Assembly (NCBI GenBank): GCA_963669155.1
Contig: OZ022591.1
Span: forward strand, 8,205,661-8,269,660
Length of the DNA stretch: 64,000 nt
Direction of reading: 5' to 3'
Origin: Arbacia lixula
Taxonomy: Eukaryota; Echinodermata; Echinoidea; Arbacioida; Arbaciidae
The stretch's first letter is position 1; each line of letters starts with the position of its first letter. Below the pieces are notes generated by a model. The model had not been told where the DNA came from and made no database searches. It saw only the letters and a list, made by a program, of their open reading frames with translations. Both the position numbers and the translations under genes were made by a program. Positions 13,501 through 25,552 of this stretch are shown piece after piece.

Positions 13501-14039
13501 ATCAAAATACATTTTAAATCTGTGTGATCTTTCCTACAGTAAGCTCAAGAACAAAGAGAGATCATGCATGTTTGTTTCCCCAATCCCGTCAGATAAATAT
13601 AGTGTGGTACTTAACTCGCGATGTACCGATATAATTTCCTGACCAACAATTTTATCATAAGACCTTTATCTCTAAGATATACCTATATACAAAGCCTTTG
13701 CTTAAGATATTTCATTTCATATTGCGACAAAATAATAATTGAATACTGTACTGAATAAAGATAATTTTTTCTTTACCTCTTCGTAATAATGCGTTTTGTT
13801 TGAATGATTTTGTTTTACTGGTTTGGAATTATGTCGTTTTGAAAGAGTATGACCAACTTGGGGGAGTGTCAGGCGAAATAGTGTCTTGCAAATACTGAAG
13901 CATGATCAATGATATATATTATATTACCATGACTACCGATATTCATTCTGCATGGAAGCTTGCAATAATCAACGGCAAAAATCGACGCTACAACGAGAGG
14001 GAGAGCGAGAAACAATGGAGCTATTCATACAGCTATGAT

Positions 14040-14540
14040 TACAGGTGTGAACAATAGTGCGAGAAACGCGGACGACCGGTTCGCGCTAGGACGAAAAGTG
14101 CGCGAAAACTTCTGGCGACTTAAAAACACGAGGAATCGGCTGTTACGCGCTTCCGGAAGATAACTGACTCGTGTATATACAGTAACACCAGACGCCGCGG
14201 ATACAGCGATGCGTCGATGGATTGAAAGATGGGTGTTTTGACACGCGTTGTGGCAGTTTGATTGTGATTGATTATCGACAGCGCATCAGAATTTTGCGTC
14301 GGAGTCGTCTGCGAACGAGTTGATTATTAAACAGTCCGAGAGAGCGGGAGAAACAAAGGAAGCGAGAAGCTTTGTCGCAAAGGACTGCGGAGTGTTTATA
14401 TTTGTAGCTTCATTAATAATGATATTTGTGGATGTAGTAAGCCGCGTTGGACAAAACGATGATTGTGACTGAGCGAGGGTAGTAGATATTATCTTCCCAT
14501 AGTAACGCGTGGGAGCAAAATGAATACACGAGGCGGCAGT
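14040..14540. promoter_or_regulatory. CpG-rich patch, possible promoter
   Basis: CpG-rich run (ACGCGGACGACCGGTTCGCG, GTGCGCG, TTACGCGC, GACGCCGCGG) about 1.5-2 kb before CNBD2-like exon 1 and 6 kb before the Ig-domain gene on the opposite strand. It could serve either divergent gene. Composition-based inference only. Confidence 0.3.
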
Positions 14541-15988
14541 TGTTTTGATTCTATAGTAGCGATCGAAAACTTGACAGTTTGAAACTTCGTTCATTGTGGA
14601 AATATGTCATGCAACATGATTGCGTATAGGAACAATCTAATAGACCATGCAGATGATGTCGCGCACTCTATTATAGGGAGAACACTCATGATGTTTGCTA
14701 CAAGTGCATTTAGATCGTCTTTGCTAGAATTTATCGCCAGGACTGAAAATCTCTTGAGAACAGTAATACAAAATTACTCATCATAATCTGCTGCCATGGA
14801 TATCGGATTCCCAGACCATCATTACGGCTGTACTGGACTCAAACTGAGAGCTTAATTTCTCGGAGTGTATATCGTTGACCATATTCAATTCGCGTAATGC
14901 ATTTTGAAAAAAAAATCAGTAGTTTGCGCTCATGTTGAAATTGACAATTCAGGATTGCGGTATATTCATCCGGAGCTGTAATGAATATTCAGTTGGTATT
15001 CTCTTCAGAACTTCGCATGTACATTACCATGATTGCACACTGGTGTCGTCATCTAATGTCGGAAAATCTAACCAATCGAGTGATGTAGTAACTGTATGTG
15101 TATCGTTTTTCAAGAAAGATCGTTCACCAAGCAATAGTTCGCGCTTAACCCTTTTTGACAGACGAAATGTTGTTTTATAGGATTTGTGTGTATTAATGGT
15201 TAAATGCTCCACGAGTGGCACACTAGTGGTTAACATCAAGCTCGGAGCAGCTTTACACTGATTCGTCTCGCTGAGCCAAAGTTACCTGAAGACGTATGGG
15301 CGTCTTAGATTTAACGTCGGCGTATAGACCCACTGCAGCACAGCAGAAAATACCGAGTCCCGTTCGGCAACTACCGGGTCCCGTTCGGCGAAAATCGCTT
15401 CTGTGATAGATAGATATCCACCACAAAGGCGACTTGCTCTCTTGTACTGCTTACGTTAATGTGTATCAGAGTTATAAACAGTGTGAGAACACGGTGATTC
15501 GACAGACATGAACGTTGGCATGCATTTTGCATAGTACATGCCAGAAGTGATATAGACAAATACCATGCAGCAGTTTATTGTCCGACACACAATGTGTTAA
15601 AATAGATCCCACGTGAATGAAATTGTTAAAAAAAAGCAATATATTTGCTCTACATATGACAAAATATATTTACATGTATAATGAAATGACGATAAATTTT
15701 GACTTTAGAACGGTGTGTTTATTATTGATATCATTCCATTATCGTACATTATGATAAAAGAGATAACTCGTGAACTCTCGACTCGCGAATTGTTCGTATT
15801 TACCTTTAATCAATATTCTACAGAACTGCCACGAGAAGCTTGTAATAGATCATAGCTACATTATTATGTTAGCATGTCATCATGGCAATGCACGTACATT
15901 AGATAACAGATATGTCTGTTTATATCGGGAATATCCAGCACAGTGTGCGTGAAAACTGCGCGTGTGCCCTACTCTATGCATGATCAAT

Positions 15989-16894
15989 ATGGCTGCGAAT
16001 CTCGCACACGAGAACAGAGTGCGCAGTATCCTCTCCACGTTAGACATTTTAGACGGCGATCGGAGAGGAGGAAATGGCGGCAAAGCGAGGAAGCGAAAAG
16101 GATCCCTTCGGAGCCACACCCTGGCATCCGTCTCGAAGACGCGAGACTCGATCTCAGACTCCAAGGAGCTAAAGATGGTCCCGAGGATGCGAAGCGAGAG
16201 CGGGTTCCACGTGCCAGGGAGCAGCTGCAGCAAACACACGGAGTATCTCTCCCGGGTTGTCCGGGGACCTCGAGGCGAGGTGAGAGGGGGCAATCACAGT
16301 CTGGAGGTAGTAGGAAGAGACGGGGAAGCCACATTTTCGGTAAAGATTGTCGGAGACATGGATCACAGATCAAACTTAGGGATGGCTCACTCGCTTCCGC
16401 CAATGTCGGATAAACCCTTCGCGACACGAATAGAAGACGGGGACTTTAGCGCAATGCCGTCCAGGAACCTAACGCGGTCGAATAAAGGCGTAGAACGACC
16501 GAACGCAAGTAGAAAGCTACCGTCGCGGCACAAAAGCGAGGATGGCGAGCACCCTGGCTCCCTGAATGGCGACGGCGGCGGCGGTGGTGGCGGATTGCCG
16601 GTGGGAGCTGCGGTGAAATGGAAACGGCTCGCCAAATCACGCCTCCGCCAAAAGCCACCGAAAACGTTGTCGACGGCGACACTGGCAGAGGTGGTGAAGG
16701 CGAAGGGGAAGGGCCGGCGCAGCGGGAAGAGTCTGGCGGAGTCGGACTCCTCCAGCGCGGTCGACAGCGAGGAGTTCCCGGACAAGATCCATAAACATAT
16801 CACTACTCTTCAAGTGATTAACGCTACTGTGGCCTTCAAGAGACAGAGGCTGAAGAAGATACGAGAAAAGAGAAAGGCACGTAAAGCTATTATG
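15989..16894 (+). CDS. CNBD2: CNBD2-like exon 1 (N-terminus; 3' end uncertain)
   Basis: The open frame is bounded upstream by an in-frame TGA at 15950-15952. Of two in-frame Met codons (15980, 15989), the second has the better start context (A at -3, G at +4). It codes a basic, Ser/Gly-rich, apparently disordered region ending in a Lys/Arg-rich helix. The next exon needs phase 0. A phase-0 but weak donor (GTTATT) sits at 16895; the better-looking donor at 16881 (GTAAAG) would leave phase 1 and so would need an unseen extra exon. Confidence 0.6.
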
Positions 16895-17105
16895 GTTATT
16901 CTTATCAATATACATGTACATGTACATATTTGAACATTTGAAAGTGATGATCATTATGTTAAAGACGAGTCATTCTTCCTATCCTGTTCTTCTTTTTCTT
17001 CTTTTCCTTCTTCTTCTTCTTCTTCTTCTTCTTCTTCTTCTTCTTCTTTTCCTTCTTCTTCTTCTTCTTCTTCTTCTTCTTTTCCTTCTTCTTCTTCTTC
17101 TTCTC

Positions 17106-17139
<34 letters not shown>

Positions 17140-18635
17140 TTCTTCTCCTTCTTCTTCCCATTCTTCTCCATCTTATTCTTCGTCATCTTCCTCGTCGTCA
17201 TCTTCATCTTCATCTTCATCTTCTCTTTCTCCTCCTTACTATTATTATCATTAGCATTTTGGATGTTTTAATACAATCGTAATCATAATAATTATTGGCC
17301 TCTACGATTAATTACATAATCACTTTTATATGGATGCTATATTAATAAAAAGATTTGCTTTCCTGTCCGAAATGTCATAGACAAACTTTAGACAATGGCA
17401 TAATTCGTTTAAAATGCTTCCTTCTACATTCTTGCAAATGAAATTCATGTCAATAAAGCTGGATTCTGAACTGAATAGTCCACTTGTAGATTTCTTTGTA
17501 ATGATGTCACGCTATTACTTGTACGCTTTACACACACAAATCTTACCTGACATAGGAGGACCTACGTGCTGGGCACCTCCTTTTATGATAAATAATTTTA
17601 TTATAAAGAACATGGGAGACCAAAGATTTATCATGGTGAACTCTTGTTTTTCATTCTACAGTTTCGTGTGTCTCGCCTGTTTCCGTTGGTATCCCGACTC
17701 ATCATTCTCATCCGAAGAATATGCGCCGTGCATTACGTGGAGAGCAGGTAAAAGTAGAAAAACAAATACCCCCTTACCAAACTCTAATATATCGACACCT
17801 TCCTCATCATAATACCCCCCCCCCTCCCACCCCATCCCGATCCCACCATCACTTCCGAAGAGTCAAGTTCTTGCAAGCGCTCCCCCACTACTTATAATAC
17901 TACTTATAATACAAATTATCACGATCCCACCACCACCTCCGAAGAGTCAAGTTCTTGCAAACGCTCCCCACTACTTAAAATACAAATTCAATCAGCCCAA
18001 CGAAAGCGGATTTGTAAACATTTTTTATGAGCCACATGCGAATTTATTCACAGGTAAATACACGCAAGCCACATAGAGCATTGATTTGAAAAGCACTGAA
18101 AGAGTTAGATATTAGTTTGGCAACCGAACAATTCACTTTGGATCCTCTCAACCCCTTTCTGTTTCGGTTTTCTTTTTCATTTCGTCCTTGTATGTGTGTT
18201 TTTGTTTAATTTTGTCACACGTTTTTCACTCATGTACATACCTGCACACAAACATACATTATAAGGGATACACTCAAATTACACAAGCATACAAACCTAC
18301 AAGCATTCAAACGTACCCGTTGCTTACTGTTTGATTTTCTGGCTTTGTGAACCCTGCTCCAGCTAGGATGCCCCCATTTGTCATGGAATTGCAGTAAGTC
18401 AAGGGGTGTGGCTTATTGTGCCCAATTTTGAAGCTTAGTCATAGCCTGCTTTCTAAGGTCCGAGGAGCAGATTGCATTGGGAGTTGTGCCGCTAAGTATC
18501 TCAGTAGAAAACAAAAACTAGCTCGCGTATATGTGGGCTCAGTACAGATCGGGTAAACACATAATATACATACAATCGCACAAACATACGAACACACAGA
18601 CAGACACACACATACATACAAACATATCCAGAAAT

Positions 18636-18678
<43 letters not shown>

Positions 18679-18679
18679 A

Positions 18680-18710
<31 letters not shown>

Positions 18711-20610
18711 CACACACACATAATTAAGTCACTAGTATGGAGTGTGAAAAATGCTGAAGAAGGCCGCTTTGGTGTAAAGTAGTTGGATACTTCAAACCAT
18801 TGGAAGTGTTTTTATCACGTAGCGAGATAAAAATGTTTGTATTTGGTTTAAGGCTTTAATGAACGAAGGTCACAGCGGTGATACAATGTGTCTTGATGAT
18901 AATTACAACGCATTAACATCGTATACAAGGTTATTGTTACTGATTACGCGGCATGAAACTAGTTATATTCTCTCCCTCTCTCTCTCTCTCTCTCTCTCAC
19001 TCACTCTGTCATCTCTCCCCTCCCTCTCTGATATATATTAGTGTATCTTATTTATTCGTTAATCATTTTATTTTACCCATTTTTAAAATCTTTACATTAA
19101 TCTATTGATATCGTATAATCCAAGTACTTTTGCTCACAGTAATTATGTACAGATTCATTTTGATATTCACTCTTATTCCTTTGATTGTAAATTATTACAT
19201 TAGTGTACAAATATGTTTGTGTTGAAATTGAAACTTGTGTATGATATACATGAGCTAATAAATCAAATCAAATCATCCTCCATCCTTGAGCAGCGAGGAC
19301 CGGGCCGCAGTGTCGTTCGTGAGGATGGTGTCAGATCGCCATCATGAAGACCTCATGTTTGACGTCACAGACTACAAAGCTAAAAAGAAGGTAACCACGA
19401 AAGTTTTCAAGCAGTTTTCCACCGCAAATACTGTTGATGCGTGTATATTTTGTATGTGCAGGGGTGAGTGCTTGACTGTATTATATAGAAAAAGTGTTTG
19501 TGTTTGTATGGTGTGTGTGTGTGTTCGCGTTTGTGTGTGTGTGCGTTGTGTATTGTGTGTGTCGGTGTATAATATGCATGTGTGTGTTTGTGTGTGTGTG
19601 TACGTGTGTTTCTGTGTACGAATTTGCATTTAGCACTATTAAAATAATATACATTTATTAATGATTCCGGTAATACATTTTTCTCGCTTATGCCATTCAA
19701 CTTAAAACAATTGAACTAGTTCTTCAATATCTCTTCAAAGTTCTTGATCCTTAGATTTCATCAATACATTTCTCTTTCGTTTGTGTCGAAAATATGATGA
19801 TGAGGAGTAGAAAAGTTTCAAACTGAATTGAAATAAATCCCCCTGTTACTATGGTTACACCTAGTGGCGGCTGATGGCGGAGACGAAACGTATCCTGCAG
19901 AAACCAACCTTCTGCCGCACAGAGCAAGACATCCAACATGTAAGTCACGTGGCACCTGCCACAAAACTCGTAACACTTGCGATTGGAAAGAGATTGTAAT
20001 GGTAATTGCAAGGCATTTTTTTTTCTGGTTCACTTCATAATGTATGTAGTGATAAGTTTGATGCATCTTCAGTAGATTTGAGACTTTTTGGGTTCTCTCT
20101 CTCCGTCTTTCTTTTCTTCCTTTCAATTTCTCTGACTATCTTTTTTCTTCCCCCATTTGTTATCTCTCTGACCATTTCCCTTTCTTTCTTTCTTTCTTTC
20201 TTCCTTCCTTTCTTTCTTTCATTCTTCCTTTCTCTCTCTCTCAATCTTCCTCTCCACTCACCCTCTCTCTTATTTTCTTTCTCTCCTTATTCCTCCTCCC
20301 ACTACCCCTCTCTTCTCCCCTCTCGCTCTATCTCTCTTAATATCTATGTATGATATATTATACCTTGCTCTTTCTCACGCTGTTCTCTCCCACCCACCCC
20401 TGTGCCCCCTACAGATTGAGCTAGCCTTGAAGGACCTATCTACCTTGGGCGAGTACCCGGCCGCTATGCAGCGCAGCATCGCTAGGGTGGGGTGGTACGA
20501 AGCGTACGGCTCTAACCGCGTCTTGGTCAGGGAGGGGCATACACCGGACGCCTTCTACTTCATCTTATCTGGGTCTAGTGAGTATGATATATGTATTATG
20601 TATATATGAA

Positions 20611-20660
<50 letters not shown>

Positions 20661-20714
20661 TGGGTGTGATAGTGTTTTTGTGTGTGTTAGTGTATGTGTA
20701 AGTAAGTTTGCGTG

Positions 20715-20765
<51 letters not shown>

Positions 20766-23700
20766 GTGTGTGGGGCAGGGAATTTATGTGTATGCGTGAT
20801 TGTAGTATGTTACATATGATGCTACTTTGCATATCTACCTGAAAAAAAAATCCTTGCCAAAATATGACGGAAACAATCAAAAGATCATTTCAGATATCAA
20901 ATTCTTTATTGATAATCTTTTTATTTTTAGTTTAGTTTACTATAGGGCTATGAGTTGTTGTCTTTGCAGCAATACGAAAGAACTTGGACTAGCTGTGTAA
21001 AATGCACATTTAAACAAAAATTTCGTTTTTTATTTGTAGTTGTTGTCAGCGAGTCAGCCCCCAGACCAAGAATTCTAGCGATCTTGCTTCGAGGAGACAG
21101 CTTTGGGGTGAGTCGGCTTTAAGTGTTAGTAACCATGGTAACCACATCCCTAGGCCCCCCAAAAGAATAATGTAACCCGTAATTACAAACCTTACTGAAT
21201 ATATTACCGCGATCTTTTGATTATAAGACTCATGTTGTGCCAAGGATACAAGTATCTGTTGACGAACCCCGTTAGTGTAAGCGGAAGCGAGAGCGGCAAC
21301 CCGCTTCTGAGTGAAGATGTTAAACAGCACTTTGTTTCTGATATGGAGTGTAGCATTATTATTTGTTATGGAATCAATAATTAAAGGAATAGTCATCCCT
21401 GACATTAAGTTGGTTTCAATAAAAATGTAGAATCATAAAAGAAACACATTAATGAAGGTTTGATGAAAGTCCGTCTAAGGATAAGAAAGTTATGTTGTTG
21501 ATTCTGTGACGTTCACATGCGAGATGCTCTCCATATGTTGAGTACATTTTTTTTAATGTCCATTTTCTCAAAAGGATATGCGTTATTGTACCTGTACATT
21601 TGATACATGGTTAAAAACACGCTTTTACACACAAACCTCTATGAAAAAAATCCTCGGTCAAAAATCAGAAAGAGAGCAAATTATGGAATCATACAGCACA
21701 CAGCATCAGAGAGCACCTCGCACGTGACGTCGCAAAATTGAAATTTCAAAAGATAATAACTTTTTTATCCTTCGACAGATTTTCCTAACCCCTTCAAAAA
21801 GGCTTCAATACTATGTTTCTTTCATATTTCTTTTCTGCTTTTATTGAAACCCAATGAGATGTTTGATGTGTTATTTGTGGTAGGAGCTGGCGATTCTCAA
21901 CCAGAGTAAGCGAACGTCGACCGTCACGTCGAGAGAGAGTGTGGAAATGTTCGTCATCTCATCAGAGGTAAGGTGTGTGTGTTTGTGTGTGTGTGTGTGT
22001 ATGTGTGTGCGTGTGTGTATGTGTGTGTATTTGTGTGTGTATGTGTGTGCGTGTGGGCGTGTGTGTGTATGTGTGTGTGTATTTGTGCGTGTATGTGTGT
22101 GCGTGTGTGTGTATGTGTGTGTATGTGTGTGTATGTGTGTGTGTGTGTATGTCTGTGTCTGTTTGAGTGTGTCTGTGTGTGTGTATGTCTGTGTGTGTGT
22201 TACGGTGAGTCTGTGTGTGTGTGTGTGCGTGTGTGTAATGCCGAGTGAGGGGGGGGGGGGGCATATAGAACACAGTTATTTGATGCATTCTTCCTTTGTT
22301 TTCTCGAATAAACCAGTGTAATTAAACGAAACCGCAGTATAATCATGTGGTAATTCAAATGTCTTTTATAGGCCTTCACATGTCGTCATATCCTATAACT
22401 GTTGTCTTGTCCATCATCCAGGATTTCATGAAGATTGTGATGTCAGGAAACACGAAGATGCTTCAGGAACCAGGGACCGTCGCATTCATGAGGTAATCGA
22501 TCGATAATCGATCGGAAATGTCTGCTCCCCAATTGTTGTCCATTCTTGAAAAAAGTATTTGCTGAACAAATAATCTTCAACATACAACATATATTTTTAT
22601 GCATCGTATCTAAGAAAAGAAAATATACAAAATAGCCTACAACCATCGAAGAAGAGGACATGGAATTGTGATTTGTGTACTTGTCGAACTATGAACCAGC
22701 TAATAATTGTAATATATCATTTCCGGTTTGATGGTCAATGGACAAGCAAAGAGAAAGGAAAAACAAGGAGAAAGAGAAAAAAAGATGGACTGGCAGAGAA
22801 AAAAACAACAACGAATGAATTGTCAATCAACTGAAGTGATACATATCGCTTATCGTTACACCCCTCCGCAGAAGTGTGCATTTTCTCAAGGAATGGCCGC
22901 TAGAAAAGATCGAAAACCATCCCAAGAAATGCGTCTTCAACTTCTTCAGGTAAGCTAGGCTGCTTTTTTAGATTATGCTATTTTAAAGGAGTATAAATCA
23001 GAGTCTTTCTTGGGCATGTTGGGATATGTATGGTCGCCGTTAGACTAAACGGTGCTAAATCACACCATCCATCAACCATCGATCACCATATGCTCAACAT
23101 GAAAACTTACGCAATGCTGCAGTCAAATCCAAATTAGCCTCCCCAAATACCCCCAGTGTCGCATTTCAAGAACACAAACAATCTCCCCATTTCCATGATT
23201 ACTCCGAAAGTTGATCCCATTTTTAAATTCTGAGTACACTGTCATTAAAATATTTGTAAACACACTTTGAAAATAACCCCCCTTTTCGAGCATTAGGAAC
23301 GACCAATACAAAGTCACTGTAAAATGAATATTGTAGCATATGTATATAGCTCATATAAACATGATAAACTATTTAATATGTGACGACTTTTCTCACCATT
23401 TCTTTCCCAGAAAAGACACTGTTCTGGTGAGGGACAGTAAGTTGTCGGAATGGATCTACGTTGTGAAATCGGTAAGATAATATTATAGTAATGGTAACAA
23501 TTTGAATTAGGTACAATTTCCTTTCAGACGAAATACCATGTCTTCTCGTTGGAATAGTAACATTTCTTGTTACACCAGGTCATTTACTTTTCAATGTTTA
23601 TTTTCGTATTCATATTCTTACTTATATATTTCCACTAGTATTTAGTACCCTCTCTATATCTGACATAATATTTTGAGGAGGAAAAATGAGAGTGTTTTAA

Positions 23701-24133
23701 GACCACCCGTATGCTCGCTTGGTTAATGTCTAAAAGCAAATGAAAGGACACCATGATTACACAGTTGATTACATCAAATATAGCAAAAACGTAAATTAAG
23801 TGTCATTCGTATTTTTCTTACAGGGAAGCTGCTCAGTCCTGAAGCAAGTTGCCTATGTTGAGCCAGAACTGTACGCTGCCCAACAGAAATCTAATTGTAG
23901 TAAGTACTTTTCTCTGTTGTCTTCTTCTTCTCCTACTACTACTCTGTCTCTTTTTCCTCTTCGTCATCCTGTCTTTCTTCTTTATCTCCTCCGTTTTCTT
24001 TTCCTTTGTTCTTGTTCTTCTTGCTCTTGTTTTGTTCTCCTCGTTCTTCTTGCCCTTGTTGTTGTTGTTGTTGTTCTTTTTTTTCTTTTTTTTTCTCCTT
24101 CTTCTCCTTCTTCTTCTTCTACTACTACTACTA

Positions 24134-24164
<31 letters not shown>

Positions 24165-25229
24165 TTCTTCTTCTTCTTCTTCTTCTTCTTCTTCTTCTTC
24201 TTCTTCTTCTTCTTCTTCTTCTTCTGCTTCTTCTTCTCCTTCTCCTCCTTTTCCACTTCTTCTTCTTTTTCTTTTCCATTTTCTGCTTTTTATCGTTTAC
24301 CCCGTGTTTTCGTTTCGTTATTATTCCTCCCCCTACTATCTTTCTTCCTTTATTATATCTTCTTCTTCTTCTTCTTCTTCTTCTTCTTCTTCTTCTTCTC
24401 CCATTGACATTACCAATGAATGACACTATATGCCTCCTTTAATTCCATTCAAAATCTCAACAATCATTCCTTCTACTTTCATACCCATCTCTCAGACACC
24501 ACCCCCTGCAAACACGACAAACAGCTACTGGAGCGCGAGCGTTCGTTCGTCGGTCGGAGAGTCGCGGCAGCACGTGCGCACCGAGAGTCCCTGTATCACC
24601 GAGGCATGGACCTTCCGTACCTCATGCTCAACGAAGAACTGGCCGAACAAATGGTGACCACCAGGAAAAGGAGCGGCAGCATTCTTCAGGTCAGTATCAA
24701 CCCTCTCAGTACCGATGTGTGAAGAGATCACTGAGTTATAGCATAGTGATTGAGCCCGTGATAATGTGCGAGTTAAATCGTCCAGAACTCTTGTAACGGG
24801 TAGGGATGAGGCGGTCTACTTGATCAGATGCCTTCCCTCGTCAGTCATGTCAGTAATAAATTGAATCTAAACATCACCTAGGAAACTAAAATACCAATCA
24901 CCAGGTTTTTGGAAATGGCTCTCACAGCTCCATGGATATGTAAAACGTAAAGGAAGAAAAAAGTCGTCTACTGCGGCCACATGTTGGGAAAGAATGAAAT
25001 GCAAAGGAAGCTTCTAGAATGACGACTTGAAGGCAGTAGAGGCAGTGAAAGACCACCAATGAACTGCTTGACCAACATAAAGAAGTGGACAAATATCAAA
25101 CAGCACGGAACATTCACTAGTAAAGCACAAGACCGACATGACCGAGAAGCCTGGAGGACTTTGGCAACCAAACTTCACTCCGAAGACGGCACCTGATGAT
25201 GATGATGATAATGATAATGATGACAATGG

Positions 25230-25262
<33 letters not shown>

Positions 25263-25366
25263 CAATGGTGATGATGATGATGATGATGATGATGATAATG
25301 ATGACAATGTTGATGATGACAATGGTGATGATGATGATGATGATGACGATGATGGTGATGATGATG

Positions 25367-25422
<56 letters not shown>

Positions 25423-25520
25423 GATGATGATGACAATGGTGATGATGATGATGATGATGGTGGAGATGATGATGATGATGATGATGATGATAATGATGAC
25501 AATGGTGATGATGACAATGG

Positions 25521-25552
<32 letters not shown>

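Larger units (their letters stand above)
7936..15988. other. Intergenic, no convincing gene
   Basis: Contains GAG repeats (8208-8245), a GA-rich repeat (10416-10555) and a CpG-rich patch (about 14040-14540). The longest non-repeat ORF is a 125-codon minus frame at 9907-10284 with no recognised motif; I do not call it a gene. Upstream exons of the Ig-domain gene and the CNBD2-like promoter should lie here. Confidence 0.55.

Noticed and set aside
16959-17282. Lys/Arg-rich and Leu-rich frames
   Set aside because: Translation of a TTC microsatellite in an intron.
21941-22321. Cys-Val-rich 126-codon frame
   Set aside because: GT repeat in an intron; only the first codons overlap real exon 7.
23800-24442. 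Long Ser-, Leu-, Phe- and Arg-rich frames near 200 codons
   Set aside because: TTC repeats; the true exon here is only 23824-23899.
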